DNA of 64,000 bases from DATMER01 sp034667225 (GCA_034667225.1 JAXDKG010000055.1:186001-250000); one strand, 5' to 3'. Shown: positions 16,581 to 25,592, counted from the first letter of the stretch. Translations and numbers: made by a program. The notes: generated by a model not told the origin, from the letters alone.

Positions 16581-17051
16581 GTGCGGACAGAAAGACCGGA
16601 AGATCGGATCTGGATGCAGGAGGCTCTCGCCGAAGCGCGGCGGGCGGCGGAGATCGGAGAAGTGCCGATCGGCGCCGTGATCGTGCGGGGGGAGGAGATC
16701 GTCGGCCGCGGGCACAACCGGCGCGAGATCGACCGCGACCCCCTGGCTCATGCCGAGATCCTCGCGATCCGGCAGGCGGCCGAGCGGGTCGGCGGGTGGC
16801 GGCTCACGGGATGTACCATGTACGTGAGCCTGGAGCCGTGCGCCATGTGCGCCGGCGCCCTGGTCAACAGCCGCATCGAACGGCTGGTCTGGGGAGCTCC
16901 CGATCCCAAGGCAGGCTGGTGCGGGACGCTGGGCAACCTTGTCCAGGACCCGCGCCTCAACCACCGGCTGGAAATGACGGCCGGGGTCCTTGAAGAAGAC
17001 AGCGCCGCGCTTCTGCGCGGCTTCTTCGCGTCGCTCCGGAAGAGGTTCTGA
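16581..17051 (+). CDS. tadA: tRNA-specific adenosine deaminase
   Basis: Converts A34 to inosine in tRNA-Arg. The 156-residue product has the deaminase zinc site DPLAHAEILAIRQAA (HAE) and the PCXXC motif SLEPCAMCAGALVNSRI. The GTG start at 16581 follows GGAGG by 5 bases. It lies beside SRP RNA, dnaX and tRNA-Ser, a synteny also known in Firmicutes such as B. subtilis. Confidence 0.95.
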   Translation: MRTERPEDRIWMQEALAEARRAAEIGEVPIGAVIVRGEEIVGRGHNRREIDRDPLAHAEILAIRQAAERVGGWRLTGCTMYVSLEPCAMCAGALVNSRIERLVWGAPDPKAGWCGTLGNLVQDPRLNHRLEMTAGVLEEDSAALLRGFFASLRKRF

Positions 17052-17094
17052 GCGGCCCCTCTTCTTCCGAGGGAATTGTTCTTTGCAGAGTTCC

Positions 17095-17184
17095 GGAGAG
17101 ATGTCCGAGTGGCTTAAGGAGCACGCTTGGAAAGCGTGTGTAGGGGAAACTCTACCGTGGGTTCGAATCCCACTCTCTCCGCCA
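17095..17184 (+). tRNA. tRNA-Ser (GGA)
   Basis: Class II tRNA with acceptor GGAGAGA/TCTCTCC, anticodon loop TTGGAAA (GGA at 17129-17131), a long variable arm, TTCGAATCC T loop and encoded CCA. It reads UCC/UCU codons. Confidence 0.97.
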
Positions 17185-17201
17185 TCGATATAGATAGAAC
17201 C

Positions 17202-17291
17202 GGAGAGGTGCCAGAGTGGTTGAATGGGACGGTCTCGAAAACCGTTGACCGGGCAACCGGTCCGTGGGTTCGAATCCCACCCTCTCCGCCA
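17202..17291 (+). tRNA. tRNA-Ser (CGA)
   Basis: Class II tRNA with acceptor GGAGAGG/CCTCTCC, anticodon loop CTCGAAA (CGA at 17236-17238), long variable arm, TTCGAATCC T loop and encoded CCA. It is 17 bp downstream of the first tRNA-Ser, probably on the same transcript, and reads UCG. Confidence 0.97.
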
Positions 17292-17362
17292 ATGTTTTCA
17301 GTTGTGTTCGACGAACCCGGGGTGGGCCCGAGCCCTCTCCTCAGCCGGAAGGAAGCACGAAC

Positions 17363-17497
17363 GTGAAACGGACTTTTCAGCCCAACAACCGTCGCCGCAA
17401 GCGGACCCACGGCTTCCTGGTGCGCATGCGCACCAAGAACGGACGCGCCGTGATCGCGCGCCGGCGCCAGAAGGGCCGCAAGCGCCTCTCGGTCTGA
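17363..17497 (+). CDS. rpmH: 50S ribosomal protein L34
   Basis: A 44-residue basic protein with the full L34 signature, starting MKRTFQPNNRRRKRTHGF and ending RRRQKGRKRLSV. GTG start at 17363 with GGAAGGA upstream. Its stop overlaps the rnpA start (TGATG). First gene of the rpmH-rnpA-yidD-yidC-jag series typical of origin regions. Confidence 0.97.
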   Translation: MKRTFQPNNRRRKRTHGFLVRMRTKNGRAVIARRRQKGRKRLSV

Positions 17498-17892
17498 TGT
17501 CCGGCTCCGGGCTTCCGGCGAAGCACGGAAGCCAGCGCCTGCTCCCCGACGAGCGGCTGCGGCGGCGAGCGGACTACCTCAGGTGCTACCGGACGGGACG
17601 CCGGCGCCATGGTGCGCTGGCGATTCTCTATTTTGCTCCGAACGAGCTCGGGCATCCCAGGATCGGGATCACCGCCAGCCGCAAGGTCGGCCCGGCCGTC
17701 GTGCGCCACCGTATCCGGCGCCGGATCAAAGAGGTCTACCGCCGATGGAAGGATCGAGGCATGCTCCCCGCGCTGGATCTCGTGGTGCATCTGAAGCCCG
17801 AGGCCCGGCAGTCGGACTTCCGGACCCTGCGGGCCGAGCTGCTGCGACTCTTCTCCGGGCTGCTGCCCCGGCCGGAGACCCGGGCCTCGTGA
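17497..17892 (+). CDS. rnpA: Ribonuclease P protein component
   Basis: Protein subunit of RNase P, 131 residues. It has the LPDERLRRRADYLRCYRTGRR start of the fold and the RNR-like motif ASRKVGPAVVRHRIRRRIKEVYR. The ATG at 17497-17499 overlaps the rpmH stop, so the two are coupled. Confidence 0.95.
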   Translation: MSGSGLPAKHGSQRLLPDERLRRRADYLRCYRTGRRRHGALAILYFAPNELGHPRIGITASRKVGPAVVRHRIRRRIKEVYRRWKDRGMLPALDLVVHLKPEARQSDFRTLRAELLRLFSGLLPRPETRAS

Positions 17893-17902
17893 CAGGTAAA
17901 CC

Positions 17903-18109
17903 ATGATTCGCATCATCATCCGCCTGCTGGAGCTGTACAAACGGCGCATCTCGCCGCTCCTTCCGCCGGCGTGCCGCTTCACCCCCACCTGCTCGGAGTA
18001 CGCGCGGCTCGCCCTGCTCAAGCACGGCTTCGCCCGCGGCAGCGCCCTGGCTGCAGGGCGGCTCCTCCGCTGCCAGCCGTTCCATCCTGGCGGGGTCGAT
18101 CTTCCATGA
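17903..18109 (+). CDS. yidD: Membrane protein insertion efficiency factor YidD
   Basis: A 68-residue protein assisting YidC-dependent membrane insertion. Signature: YKRRISPLLPPACRFTPTCSEYA... followed by LLRCQPFHPGGVDLP. It stands in the usual place between rnpA and yidC. A second yidD-like gene occurs at 41.57 kb. Confidence 0.95.
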   Translation: MIRIIIRLLELYKRRISPLLPPACRFTPTCSEYARLALLKHGFARGSALAAGRLLRCQPFHPGGVDLP

Positions 18110-18158
18110 AACGATACCTTTTCGCTACGCTCGATCTCTAGAGAGGGACTCAATTTCC

Positions 18159-19868
18159 GTGGACATGCGCCGGTTTCTGCTTTTTATCGTCCTGACCGTG
18201 GCGATCATGGCCACCTGGACGTATTTCTTCCCGCCTCCGAAGCCGGTCCCGAAGCCGGCAGCCGTGCCGGAGGCTTCGGGCTCACCGGGCTCCCAGGAGA
18301 TACCGGGGACGACCGCCGGGACCCCAGCCCTTCCGGATGAATCACCAGGTCCCGCTCAGCCGGGCCTGCCGGCAGCGAACCTCCCCCCCTGGGCGGGCCA
18401 GCCGGTCCAGGCCGCGGCCGAGGAGCAGGTCACGCTCGAGGACGAGACCACCCGCGCGGTGTTCACGAACCGCGGCGCCCAGCTCGTCTCCCTTCAGCTG
18501 AAGAATCAGAAGACCCACCAGGGCGGCGCCGTGGAGCTGGTGCGCAAGCGCGCCGAGGGTCCCTACCCCTTCAGCCTGGTGCGCAGGGAAGGCTTGGCGC
18601 CCCACCCGCTCGATCAGGTCCTGTTCCAGGTCCAGCGCGGAGCCGACGGCTCCCTGAGCTTCCGCTATCGCGGCCAGGCGGGCGTGGCCGAGAAGCGCTT
18701 CCGGTTCGACGAACAGGGCTTCCTGGAGTCCGTGATCAACGTACCGGGCGGCGATTGGGCCCTGGCCATGGGACCCGGCCTCGGCAACCCGACGGCCGAG
18801 GAGATGGGCAGCCGTTATGGCCGCAGGGGCGCCGTGTACAAGCAGGGGAGCAAGGTCGAGGTGCTCAACGCCCAGCGCGAGGACGAGGTCAAGACCGTGT
18901 CGGGCCGCGTCCTCTGGATCGGCCTGGAGGATACCTACTTCCTCTCGGCCTTGATCCCGCGCGCCGGGCTGGACGAAGTGGTGATCCAGCCGCTGATGAC
19001 GGAGGGGAGCGCGCCGAAGGCCCGCTTCCTGCCGCTCCCCGGGAAGGACGACATCACCTCGGACCAGAAGAAGCTCCCGCGGGAATTCCGGGTGATCCTG
19101 GAGCCCGAGGGCGGCAACCTGACGCTGCTCTCCTACTGGGGGGACAAGAACTACGACCGGCTGGCCTCGCTCCCCTACGACCTGGAGGGCGCGGTCAAGC
19201 TCGGCACCTTCGCGTTCCTGGCCAGGCCGCTGCTCGTGGCGCTCCACTGGATCCACGACAACGTGGTGGCGAATTACGGCTGGGCGATCATCCTGCTGAC
19301 GATCGTGATCAAGATCCTGCTGCTGCCGCTGACGCACAACAGCATGAGGTCGATGAAGCGGATGCAGGAGCTGAACCCGAGGGTGCAGTCGATCCGCGAG
19401 AAGTACCGCACCAAGCTCAAGGACAAGCAGGGCCGGCCGAACCTCGAAGTGCAGCGCAAGATGAACGACGAGGTGATGGCGATCTACAAGGAGGCCGGGG
19501 TGAACCCGGTGGGGGGCTGTCTCCCCATGCTCCTGCAGATGCCGATCCTCTTCGCGTTCTTCAACCTGCTGACGGCGGCGGTGGAGCTGCGCAACGCGCC
19601 CTGGATGCTGTGGGTCATGGACCTGGCGTCCAAGGACCCCTACTACGTGCTGCCGATCGTGATGGGCGCCGCGCAGTGGTTCCAGGTGCGGATGGCGCCG
19701 CAGTCCGGCGACCCGATGCAGCGGCGCATGTTCGAGCTGATGCCGATCGTCATGACCGTGATGTTCCTCAGCGTGCCGAGCGGCCTGGTGCTGTACTGGC
19801 TGACCAACAACATCTTGACCATCCTGCAACAGGCGGTTTACAAACGCCTCGAGAAGCGGGCGGCCTGA
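18159..19868 (+). CDS. yidC: Membrane protein insertase YidC
   Basis: Oxa1-family insertase, 569 residues. It has an N-terminal membrane anchor (FLLFIVLTVAIMATWTYFF) and a Pro-rich linker. The large periplasmic beta domain of the Gram-negative type spans about residues 85-350. The conserved five-helix core follows (NYGWAIILLTIVIKILLLPL, GGCLPMLLQMPILFAFFNLL, PSGLVLYWLTNNILTILQQ). The periplasmic domain implies a diderm cell. Start GTG 18159 or the ATG two codons later. Confidence 0.96.
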   Translation: MDMRRFLLFIVLTVAIMATWTYFFPPPKPVPKPAAVPEASGSPGSQEIPGTTAGTPALPDESPGPAQPGLPAANLPPWAGQPVQAAAEEQVTLEDETTRAVFTNRGAQLVSLQLKNQKTHQGGAVELVRKRAEGPYPFSLVRREGLAPHPLDQVLFQVQRGADGSLSFRYRGQAGVAEKRFRFDEQGFLESVINVPGGDWALAMGPGLGNPTAEEMGSRYGRRGAVYKQGSKVEVLNAQREDEVKTVSGRVLWIGLEDTYFLSALIPRAGLDEVVIQPLMTEGSAPKARFLPLPGKDDITSDQKKLPREFRVILEPEGGNLTLLSYWGDKNYDRLASLPYDLEGAVKLGTFAFLARPLLVALHWIHDNVVANYGWAIILLTIVIKILLLPLTHNSMRSMKRMQELNPRVQSIREKYRTKLKDKQGRPNLEVQRKMNDEVMAIYKEAGVNPVGGCLPMLLQMPILFAFFNLLTAAVELRNAPWMLWVMDLASKDPYYVLPIVMGAAQWFQVRMAPQSGDPMQRRMFELMPIVMTVMFLSVPSGLVLYWLTNNILTILQQAVYKRLEKRAA

Positions 19869-19897
19869 AGGCCGGCGAAGGGACCCAAGCGGTGGAT

Positions 19898-21139
19898 ATG
19901 AACGAGCCTAAGAGACGCTTCTTTTCCGGTGACACTCTGCAGCAGGCCCTCATGCAGGCCGCCAACCATTATCACCTCCCTCCCGAGGAGATCGCGTACC
20001 GCAGCATCGAGAAGCGGCACGGGTTTCTGAAGACCCGGCGGAAGTTCCTCATCGAGGTGGATCCCGATGCTCCCCGGCGCAAGCCTGGGGTGGCGGTATC
20101 TCCTCCGGCCCCGCCGGTATCAGCTCCGAGCCTGCCTCCGAGCTTGCCTCCGGCCGTGGCCCTGCCCACCCGGCCGATTCCAGCGGCGCCCCCCTCGCCT
20201 CGTAGCGAGGACAAGGAGCCGTCCGGGCCCGAGCCCGGCAACGAGCTCCGTCCGGAACGGGGTACCGGTGCCGATGATCGGGGGAATCGCACGCCGCGCA
20301 GCAGTGATCGGCTTCCGGAGCGGGGTCCAGAGCGGGCTCCGGACCGCGGTCCTGCTCGGGGTCCGGCTCCAGCGGGCGGCAGGGACCGCGGCCCGGGAAG
20401 GCCGCCGGGTGGCCGGCCTCAACGGGGGGGTGGTCGCGATGATCGTGGGAATCGAGGCGGTGATCGCGGCGGTGATCGCGGCCCGCGGCAGGACCGGGGC
20501 CGGGGACCGCGGACGGAACAGCCGCGTGGAGATCGACAGCCGCGGTTCGACGGGAACGTCCGGCCCCCGCAGCCTTCGGCGGACCGGCTGACCCGGGTGG
20601 AGGCGCAGCCCTACGACATGTCGATCGCAAACGGCTTGATTCCGCTGCCGGAGATCCCGCGCCGGCCCTCGGAGCGTTACCCCGAGGCGGCTGGCCCGCA
20701 GGCGGAAGCGGCGGCGAAAGGAATGGAGCTGCTGCTCCGGATCGCAGGGCTGAGCCTGACCCCTCGTATCCTGCAGGGGGAGGACCGGCTGGAGGTGGAC
20801 CTCTCCGGCGAGGACGTGGACTGGTGCTTTGCGGACGACGGCGAATTCGTGGTCTCGGTGGAGCACCTGCTGCCGCGCATCATCCGCAGTCTCTCGGGCG
20901 AGGCGCCGCTGGTGCGGGTGGACTGCGACAACTTCCAGGAGATCCGCGAGGAGCGGCTCCGGAGCCTGGCGCAGCGGGTGGCGGAAGAGGTCCGGCGCAA
21001 GGGCCGGCCCTACACGCTGGAGCCGATGAACCCGGCCGACCGCCGGATCGTTCACATGACGCTGGCGGACGACCCCGGCGTGGTGAGCGAGAGCAGCGGC
21101 GAGGGATACTTCAAGCGGGTGACGATCCGGCCAGCCTGA
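19898..21139 (+). CDS. jag: Jag/KhpB RNA-binding protein
   Basis: A 413-residue member of the SpoIIIJ-associated protein family. The N-terminal Jag_N domain (MNEPKRRFFSGDTLQQALMQ...) is followed by about 200 residues of Pro/Arg/Gly-rich linker with many RG and RGG-like repeats. The KH domain (LLLRIAGLSLTPRIL...VDWCF) and an R3H domain (RVAEEVRRKGRPYTLEPMNPADRRIVHMTL) follow. The RG-rich linker is much longer than in Firmicutes Jag and would by itself bind RNA. It follows yidC by 29 bp. Confidence 0.93.
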   Translation: MNEPKRRFFSGDTLQQALMQAANHYHLPPEEIAYRSIEKRHGFLKTRRKFLIEVDPDAPRRKPGVAVSPPAPPVSAPSLPPSLPPAVALPTRPIPAAPPSPRSEDKEPSGPEPGNELRPERGTGADDRGNRTPRSSDRLPERGPERAPDRGPARGPAPAGGRDRGPGRPPGGRPQRGGGRDDRGNRGGDRGGDRGPRQDRGRGPRTEQPRGDRQPRFDGNVRPPQPSADRLTRVEAQPYDMSIANGLIPLPEIPRRPSERYPEAAGPQAEAAAKGMELLLRIAGLSLTPRILQGEDRLEVDLSGEDVDWCFADDGEFVVSVEHLLPRIIRSLSGEAPLVRVDCDNFQEIREERLRSLAQRVAEEVRRKGRPYTLEPMNPADRRIVHMTLADDPGVVSESSGEGYFKRVTIRPA

Positions 21140-21140
21140 C

Positions 21141-21156
21141 GTTTCACGTGAAACAG
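21141..21156. promoter_or_regulatory. parS site 1
   Basis: CGTTTCACGTGAAACA matches the ParB-binding consensus TGTTNCACGTGAAACA at 15 of 16 positions. It starts 1 bp after the jag stop and lies about 700 bp upstream of parA. Confidence 0.92.
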
Positions 21157-21171
21157 TAGTTCATCCGGAGG

Positions 21172-21204
21172 GGCCACGTTCCACGTGAAACGTGGCCCTT
21201 TCTG
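21172..21204 (+). terminator. jag terminator hairpin with parS in its loop and stem
   Basis: GGGCCACGTT (21172-21181) pairs perfectly with AACGTGGCCC (21190-21199) around an 8-nt loop and is followed by TTTCT. The second parS sequence spans the loop and the inner stem, so the same DNA serves segregation and transcript termination. Confidence 0.65.
21178..21193. promoter_or_regulatory. parS site 2
   Basis: CGTTCCACGTGAAACG matches the parS consensus at 14 of 16 positions, differing only at the outermost bases. It is 37 bp from site 1. Confidence 0.88.
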
Positions 21205-21219
21205 TATCATCTCCCTCCC

Positions 21220-21870
21220 ATGCCCTTCGCTCTTCCACCCATCTCCCGGAAAAATCTCGCCAAAGGTCTCGCCGCCCTCTCGCCCGAGCCGCTGGATGGC
21301 CGCGCCCTGGACGCGCTCCATGCCCACTATCAGGAGCTTTCAGCCTGGAACCGGAGTCTCTCCCTGATCGGCCCAGGCACGATCCGCGAAGTCTTGGAGC
21401 GCCACTATGGGGAATCCCTCGCCGCGCTTCCTTTGGTCCCGAGCGAGGCCAGATCTGGTCTCGATATCGGCTCGGGTGCGGGGTTTCCGGGCTTGGTTCT
21501 GGCCGCCGCTCGGACCGGTTTGGAGATGACTCTGGTGGAGGCGCGGGAGAAGAAGTGGGCCTTCCTCTCTGCTGCGGCGCGCAAGGCGTCGTTGCCCTGC
21601 CCGTGCCTGAATGTTAGAGTGGCGGTCCCCCTTCCCGCCGGCATTCCGGCGAGCCTGGACCTGGTCACGGCGCGGGCTCTGAAGCTCGATTCCGGCGTGC
21701 TCGGTGCGCTCGCCGAGCGCCTGGGACCTGCCGGCCGGATCCTGCTCTGGCTGGGGGAGGAAGACCCCGCGCTGCCGGCCACGCTGGCGCCGGGAAGGAG
21801 CGTAAGCATCACAGGGAGTCAGAGGCGCCGCATCCTGGAGCTGAGGCGCACGATACGGGAAGCTGAATGA
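21220..21870 (+). CDS. rsmG: 16S rRNA (guanine-527-N7) methyltransferase
   Basis: SAM-dependent methyltransferase of 216 residues. Motif I is LDIGSGAGFPGLVLAAA. Typical N-terminal LSAWNRSLSLIG and post-motif segments MTLVEAREKKWAFLSAAARK are present. The gene ends in ATGA overlap with parA, the standard rsmG-parA-parB order. Confidence 0.94.
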   Translation: MPFALPPISRKNLAKGLAALSPEPLDGRALDALHAHYQELSAWNRSLSLIGPGTIREVLERHYGESLAALPLVPSEARSGLDIGSGAGFPGLVLAAARTGLEMTLVEAREKKWAFLSAAARKASLPCPCLNVRVAVPLPAGIPASLDLVTARALKLDSGVLGALAERLGPAGRILLWLGEEDPALPATLAPGRSVSITGSQRRRILELRRTIREAE

Positions 21871-22625
21871 GCACGATCCTCGCCATTGCGAACCAGAAGG
21901 GCGGCGTCGGCAAGACCACCACCGCCATCAACCTCGGCGCCGGCCTCGGTGCCCTGGAGCGCCGCGTCCTGCTCGTGGACTGCGATCCCCAGGGCAACGC
22001 CACCCGCGGGCTCGGCGCCACGGCCGAGTCGCCGCACCTCTATCACGCGATCATCGGCGAGGCCTCCCTCGAGGAGACGATCCGCCCTTCCGGCTTCCCC
22101 AACCTCGACCTCGTCCCCACGCAGCGCGATCTGGTCGGAGTCGAGGTCGAGTTCGTGGGCGAGAAGGGCTGGGAGGGGCGGCTCAAGAAGGTGCTGGCCG
22201 GAATCTCCGACCGTTACGACACGATTCTCCTGGACTGCCCGCCGTCCCTCGGCCATCTCACCGTGTCCGCCCTCACCGCGGCCGATGGTGTCCTGGTCCC
22301 GCTCCAGTGCGAGTACTTCGCCCTGGAGGGGATCTCCGAGCTGATGTCCACGGTGAAGCGCGTTCAGGGCGGGCTCAACACCCGCCTCGCCATCTCCGGC
22401 ATCCTCCTCACCATGTACGACGACCGGACGAACCTGTGCAAGGACGTCGCCGACGAGATCCGCCGTCATTTCGGAGCCAAGGTGTTCAAGACTGTAGTTC
22501 CCCGCAACATCCGCCTGGCCGAGGCGCCGAGCCATGGCCTGCCCATCTTCCAGTACGACATCAAGTCGCGCGGCGCCGAGGCGTACCTCGCTCTCGCCCG
22601 GGAAGTCCTGCGGAGGGCGGCATGA
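21867..22625 (+). CDS. parA: Chromosome partitioning ATPase ParA (Soj)
   Basis: Deviant Walker ATPase, 252 residues, that moves ParB-parS complexes. Deviant Walker A KGGVGKTT at residues 11-18, A' motif LLVDCDPQGNATRGLG and Walker B TILLDCPPSLGHLT. There is no N-terminal helix-turn-helix, as expected of the chromosomal type. Overlaps parB by 4 nt. Confidence 0.96.
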   Translation: MSTILAIANQKGGVGKTTTAINLGAGLGALERRVLLVDCDPQGNATRGLGATAESPHLYHAIIGEASLEETIRPSGFPNLDLVPTQRDLVGVEVEFVGEKGWEGRLKKVLAGISDRYDTILLDCPPSLGHLTVSALTAADGVLVPLQCEYFALEGISELMSTVKRVQGGLNTRLAISGILLTMYDDRTNLCKDVADEIRRHFGAKVFKTVVPRNIRLAEAPSHGLPIFQYDIKSRGAEAYLALAREVLRRAA

Positions 22626-23488
22626 AAAAGAGTGGTTTAGGCCGTGGCCTGGATGCCCTGCTCCAGAAGGAAGAGGAGGCCCCGGCACCGATCCAGTCCC
22701 TCCCCATCGGGCAGCTCAAGCCGAACCGGTTCCAGCCGCGGACGCAGTTCGACGATGCAGCGATCGAGGAGCTGGCAGCGTCCATCAAGACGCAGGGGGT
22801 CGTGCAGCCGCTCGTGGTCAGCGCCGACAAGGACGGCACCTACGTCATCGTGGCGGGCGAGCGCCGCTGGCGCGCCTCCCGCCTCGCCGGGCTGGAAACC
22901 GTGCCCGTGGTGGTGCGCCAGGTCACGGACGACCGCGAGATGCTGGAGCTGGCGCTGGTCGAGAACCTTCAGCGGAGCGATCTGAACGTGCTGGAAGAGG
23001 CCGAAGCCTACCTCTCCCTGCAAGAGAAGTTCGGGCTCTCCCAGGAGGACATCGCCACCCGGGTGGGAAAGGCGCGGACCACGGTGACCAATGCGCTCAG
23101 GCTGCTCCGGTTGCCGGACGAGGTCCAGGACCTGTTGCGAGAAGGCCGGCTCACCGCCGGACAGGCCCGTCCCCTGCTGGGGCTCCCGAGCCGGGATGCC
23201 CAGTTGGCCCTGGCGGACCGGGCAGTGCGCGAAGGGCTCTCGGCCCGGGATCTGGAGCGCCTGTCTTCCGAGCCCGCCCGCGACTCCGGGCGCGAGAAGC
23301 CGAAGAAAAAGCCGAGGCCGGTCGAAGTTCATACCGCCGCCGCGGAGGAGAAGCTCACCCGCCGCCTCCAGACCCGTGTGGAGATCCGGAGGCGCGGCAA
23401 GGGTGGGATCCTGCACATCCACTTTCACAGCGAGGAGGAGCTGATGAGGCTCTACGAGGTGCTGGTCGAGCGGGGGGACGTCCAATGA
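22622..23488 (+). CDS. parB: Chromosome partitioning protein ParB (Spo0J)
   Basis: parS-binding CTPase, 288 residues. It has the N-terminal KSGLGRGLDALL, the CTP-binding box with GERRWRASRLAG, LVENLQRSDLNVLEEAEAY, the helix-turn-helix (LSQEDIATRVGKARTTVTNALRLL) and a C-terminal dimerisation domain. Two parS sites lie about 1.5 kb upstream. Confidence 0.96.
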   Translation: MKKSGLGRGLDALLQKEEEAPAPIQSLPIGQLKPNRFQPRTQFDDAAIEELAASIKTQGVVQPLVVSADKDGTYVIVAGERRWRASRLAGLETVPVVVRQVTDDREMLELALVENLQRSDLNVLEEAEAYLSLQEKFGLSQEDIATRVGKARTTVTNALRLLRLPDEVQDLLREGRLTAGQARPLLGLPSRDAQLALADRAVREGLSARDLERLSSEPARDSGREKPKKKPRPVEVHTAAAEEKLTRRLQTRVEIRRRGKGGILHIHFHSEEELMRLYEVLVERGDVQ

Positions 23489-23892
23489 AATTCAAGTCCG
23501 ATGGCGGCGGCAAGCAGAATGACCTCAACGGCTTCCTCGATACCGGCAGCCATGTGGAGGGGGAGCTCCGTTTCGAGACCTCCTTCCGGGTGGATGGCAA
23601 GTTCACTGGCAAGGTCAACACCGCGGGCGATCTGATCGTCGGCGAGGGCGGCGAGGTGGAGGGGGATCTGCGCGTCGGCCAGATTTTCATCTCCGGCACG
23701 GTAAAGGGCACGATCCGTGCCGCGAAGAAGATCCAGATTTCCCCACGCGGCAAGGTATTTGCCGACATCGACACGCCAGCGCTGGTGATTGAAGACGGCG
23801 CTTTCTTCCAGGGCCGCTGCACCATGGCCCGCGAGGAGCGCGAGGCCAAGGCTGCGGGTCCCAAGCTGGTGGCGCAAAAGGTAGCCGGCTGA
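23485..23892 (+). CDS. Bactofilin
   Basis: Polymer-forming cytoskeletal protein, 135 residues. The core DUF583 beta-helix has repeating V-x-G turns (GSHVEGELRFETSFRVDGKF, GDLIVGEGGEVEGDLRVG, GTVKGTIRAAKKIQI). ATG overlaps the parB stop (ATGA). Bactofilins beside parAB are known to help position ParAB-parS in myxobacteria. Confidence 0.92.
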   Translation: MKFKSDGGGKQNDLNGFLDTGSHVEGELRFETSFRVDGKFTGKVNTAGDLIVGEGGEVEGDLRVGQIFISGTVKGTIRAAKKIQISPRGKVFADIDTPALVIEDGAFFQGRCTMAREEREAKAAGPKLVAQKVAG

Positions 23893-23902
23893 GGAAAGGG
23901 AC

Positions 23903-25555
23903 CTACTGCTTCGCCAGCCCCTCATACGAGGGCAAGATCGTGAGCGGGTGCCGGGCGAGGAAGCCCCTGTCGAAGGCTGCCCGGAGCACCTGGCCATCCA
24001 GATCCTGGGCCACGGGGAAGCCCAGGGCGTAGAGCAGGGTCGGGGCGACGTCGACCAGCCGAGCTCCGGTCAGGAGGGCTCCGGGCTGGATGCCCTCTCC
24101 GTAGAGGAGCAGCACGCCGTCCGGCGCGCCGCCGAAGCTCCCCTCAACCGCGGTCCGCTCGCGCCGCAGCGGATCCTGGCGGCTCTCGGTGCCATAGGCC
24201 GAGACCACGGCGAGCACCCGCGGCCCGTCAACCCGCGACCAGATCTCGCCGAGAAAGCTGTCGAGCAGCGCATAGTACGCGGCCAGCCGCTCCGCCGCCG
24301 CCCTGGCGGCCGGCGACTGCTCGCCCTCGAACTGCACTGCCTGGAAACCCCCGAACGCCTGGCGTGACGCCTCCCGCAGCCCGGGGAGGACCATGAAGAG
24401 CGCCCCGGTCCCGGGGTGCTGATCCAAGAGCGTCAGGGACAGGGACTCGCGCCAGGCGTCCGCCGCCAGGGCATTGACCAAGTGCGCCGGCGGGTTCGGG
24501 CCGAGGCGGGCCCTCAGCGCGGGATTGAGGGCGGGGCCCTTGCCAGCGGTGAAGAAGAATTGCTCCGACAGAGTGAACTCGGTCTCCTGAGAGGGTAGCC
24601 AGGAGGCTGGCCAGCCCACGGACCCGGAGGACATGCCCAGGCGGGGGAGGATCTCCCAGAGCGCCGAGGCCTGGCGGGGGAACGCCCGCGGCGTGCGCGG
24701 CTCCGCGCCCAGAGTGCCCCAGTCGCGGAAGCGGATCCCCACCGGCAGCAACCGCAGCTCCGCCGGCGGACCGGAGGGTGTCACCCAGCCGGCGTCATAA
24801 ACCTTGCCCCCGGTCACTCCGTGCTTGAACGGATACTTGCCCGTGGCGAGCGTGATCCACACCCCCTCGCGCCAGGCCGGCACGAGCGACTCCAGGCGGC
24901 CATAAGCCCCTTGCTGCAGCGCGGTGGCGAGGAACGGGAGCCGCCCCTGCCCTGCCAGGGGGAGGAGAGCATCGAGCGTGGCGGAGTCGAGGCCGATCAC
25001 GAAGAGGGCCGGCCGCGGCCCGGGTTCCACCATGGCCGCCCGATGCACCGGGGCCGGCCGCGCGTGGAACGTCTGCCGGCGCTCGATCATCGCGAAAACG
25101 GACAGGATTGCCCAAAGCACGTAACCGCAGCGGCTCTTCCATCCGTATCGTCTGCGATGCAGTGTGTGGAGCAGCGCCGTGTAGAAGGAGATCAGCGCGA
25201 AGAGAGCCAGCCAGGCGGCCGTGCGGACGAGCCGGTCGTTGATCCCGGCGGGCAGGTAGAAGGCGTAGAGCGAGGCATGGCTGGCGTCGAGCCAGGCGGC
25301 GGTCGCGAGGGCAAGGGTGAGCGCCCAGGGGAGCCACCGCCGGGCGCGTGCAGGCTGCCTGGTGAGCGTGAGGTGCAGGACGAGGGAGGCGAGCCCCACG
25401 ATCCCGCCGTACACGAGGACGCCGCGCGCCACCGGCCCGGGGGCGAAGGGCAGGTGCGGGTTGAGGAAGAAGATCAGCCCGGCGATGTGAGTGCCGAGGA
25501 GGATCCCTGGAGCGAGGCCCGCCAGGAGGGTGTTGATCCAACCGGGACGGGCCAT
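23903..25555 (-). CDS. Membrane alkaline-phosphatase-superfamily phosphodiesterase
   Basis: A 550-residue protein. The N-terminal third has about five membrane segments (for example GLAPGILLGTHIAGLIFFLN and GVLVYGGIVGLASLVLHLTL). A type I phosphodiesterase/nucleotide pyrophosphatase domain follows. It has the metal/nucleophile region VIGLDSATLDALLP and the conserved ATGKYPFKHGVTGG, with later GTESRQDPL and VAPTLLYALGFPVAQDLDG. The active site is probably extracytoplasmic. Substrate unknown. It converges on the bactofilin gene. Confidence 0.8.
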   Translation of the reverse strand: MARPGWINTLLAGLAPGILLGTHIAGLIFFLNPHLPFAPGPVARGVLVYGGIVGLASLVLHLTLTRQPARARRWLPWALTLALATAAWLDASHASLYAFYLPAGINDRLVRTAAWLALFALISFYTALLHTLHRRRYGWKSRCGYVLWAILSVFAMIERRQTFHARPAPVHRAAMVEPGPRPALFVIGLDSATLDALLPLAGQGRLPFLATALQQGAYGRLESLVPAWREGVWITLATGKYPFKHGVTGGKVYDAGWVTPSGPPAELRLLPVGIRFRDWGTLGAEPRTPRAFPRQASALWEILPRLGMSSGSVGWPASWLPSQETEFTLSEQFFFTAGKGPALNPALRARLGPNPPAHLVNALAADAWRESLSLTLLDQHPGTGALFMVLPGLREASRQAFGGFQAVQFEGEQSPAARAAAERLAAYYALLDSFLGEIWSRVDGPRVLAVVSAYGTESRQDPLRRERTAVEGSFGGAPDGVLLLYGEGIQPGALLTGARLVDVAPTLLYALGFPVAQDLDGQVLRAAFDRGFLARHPLTILPSYEGLAKQ

Positions 25556-25592
25556 GCTCAGGTACGGCGAGACGGGGGCGTCCCCCCGGAAG

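Noticed and set aside
16047..16964. 305-residue minus-strand frame with heptad repeats of the type G-T-V-x-x-x-G
   Set aside because: It overlaps the SRP RNA and tadA, and the heptads arise because 21 bp equals seven codons. The sister array at 54.4 kb has 21/22-bp spacing that breaks frames.
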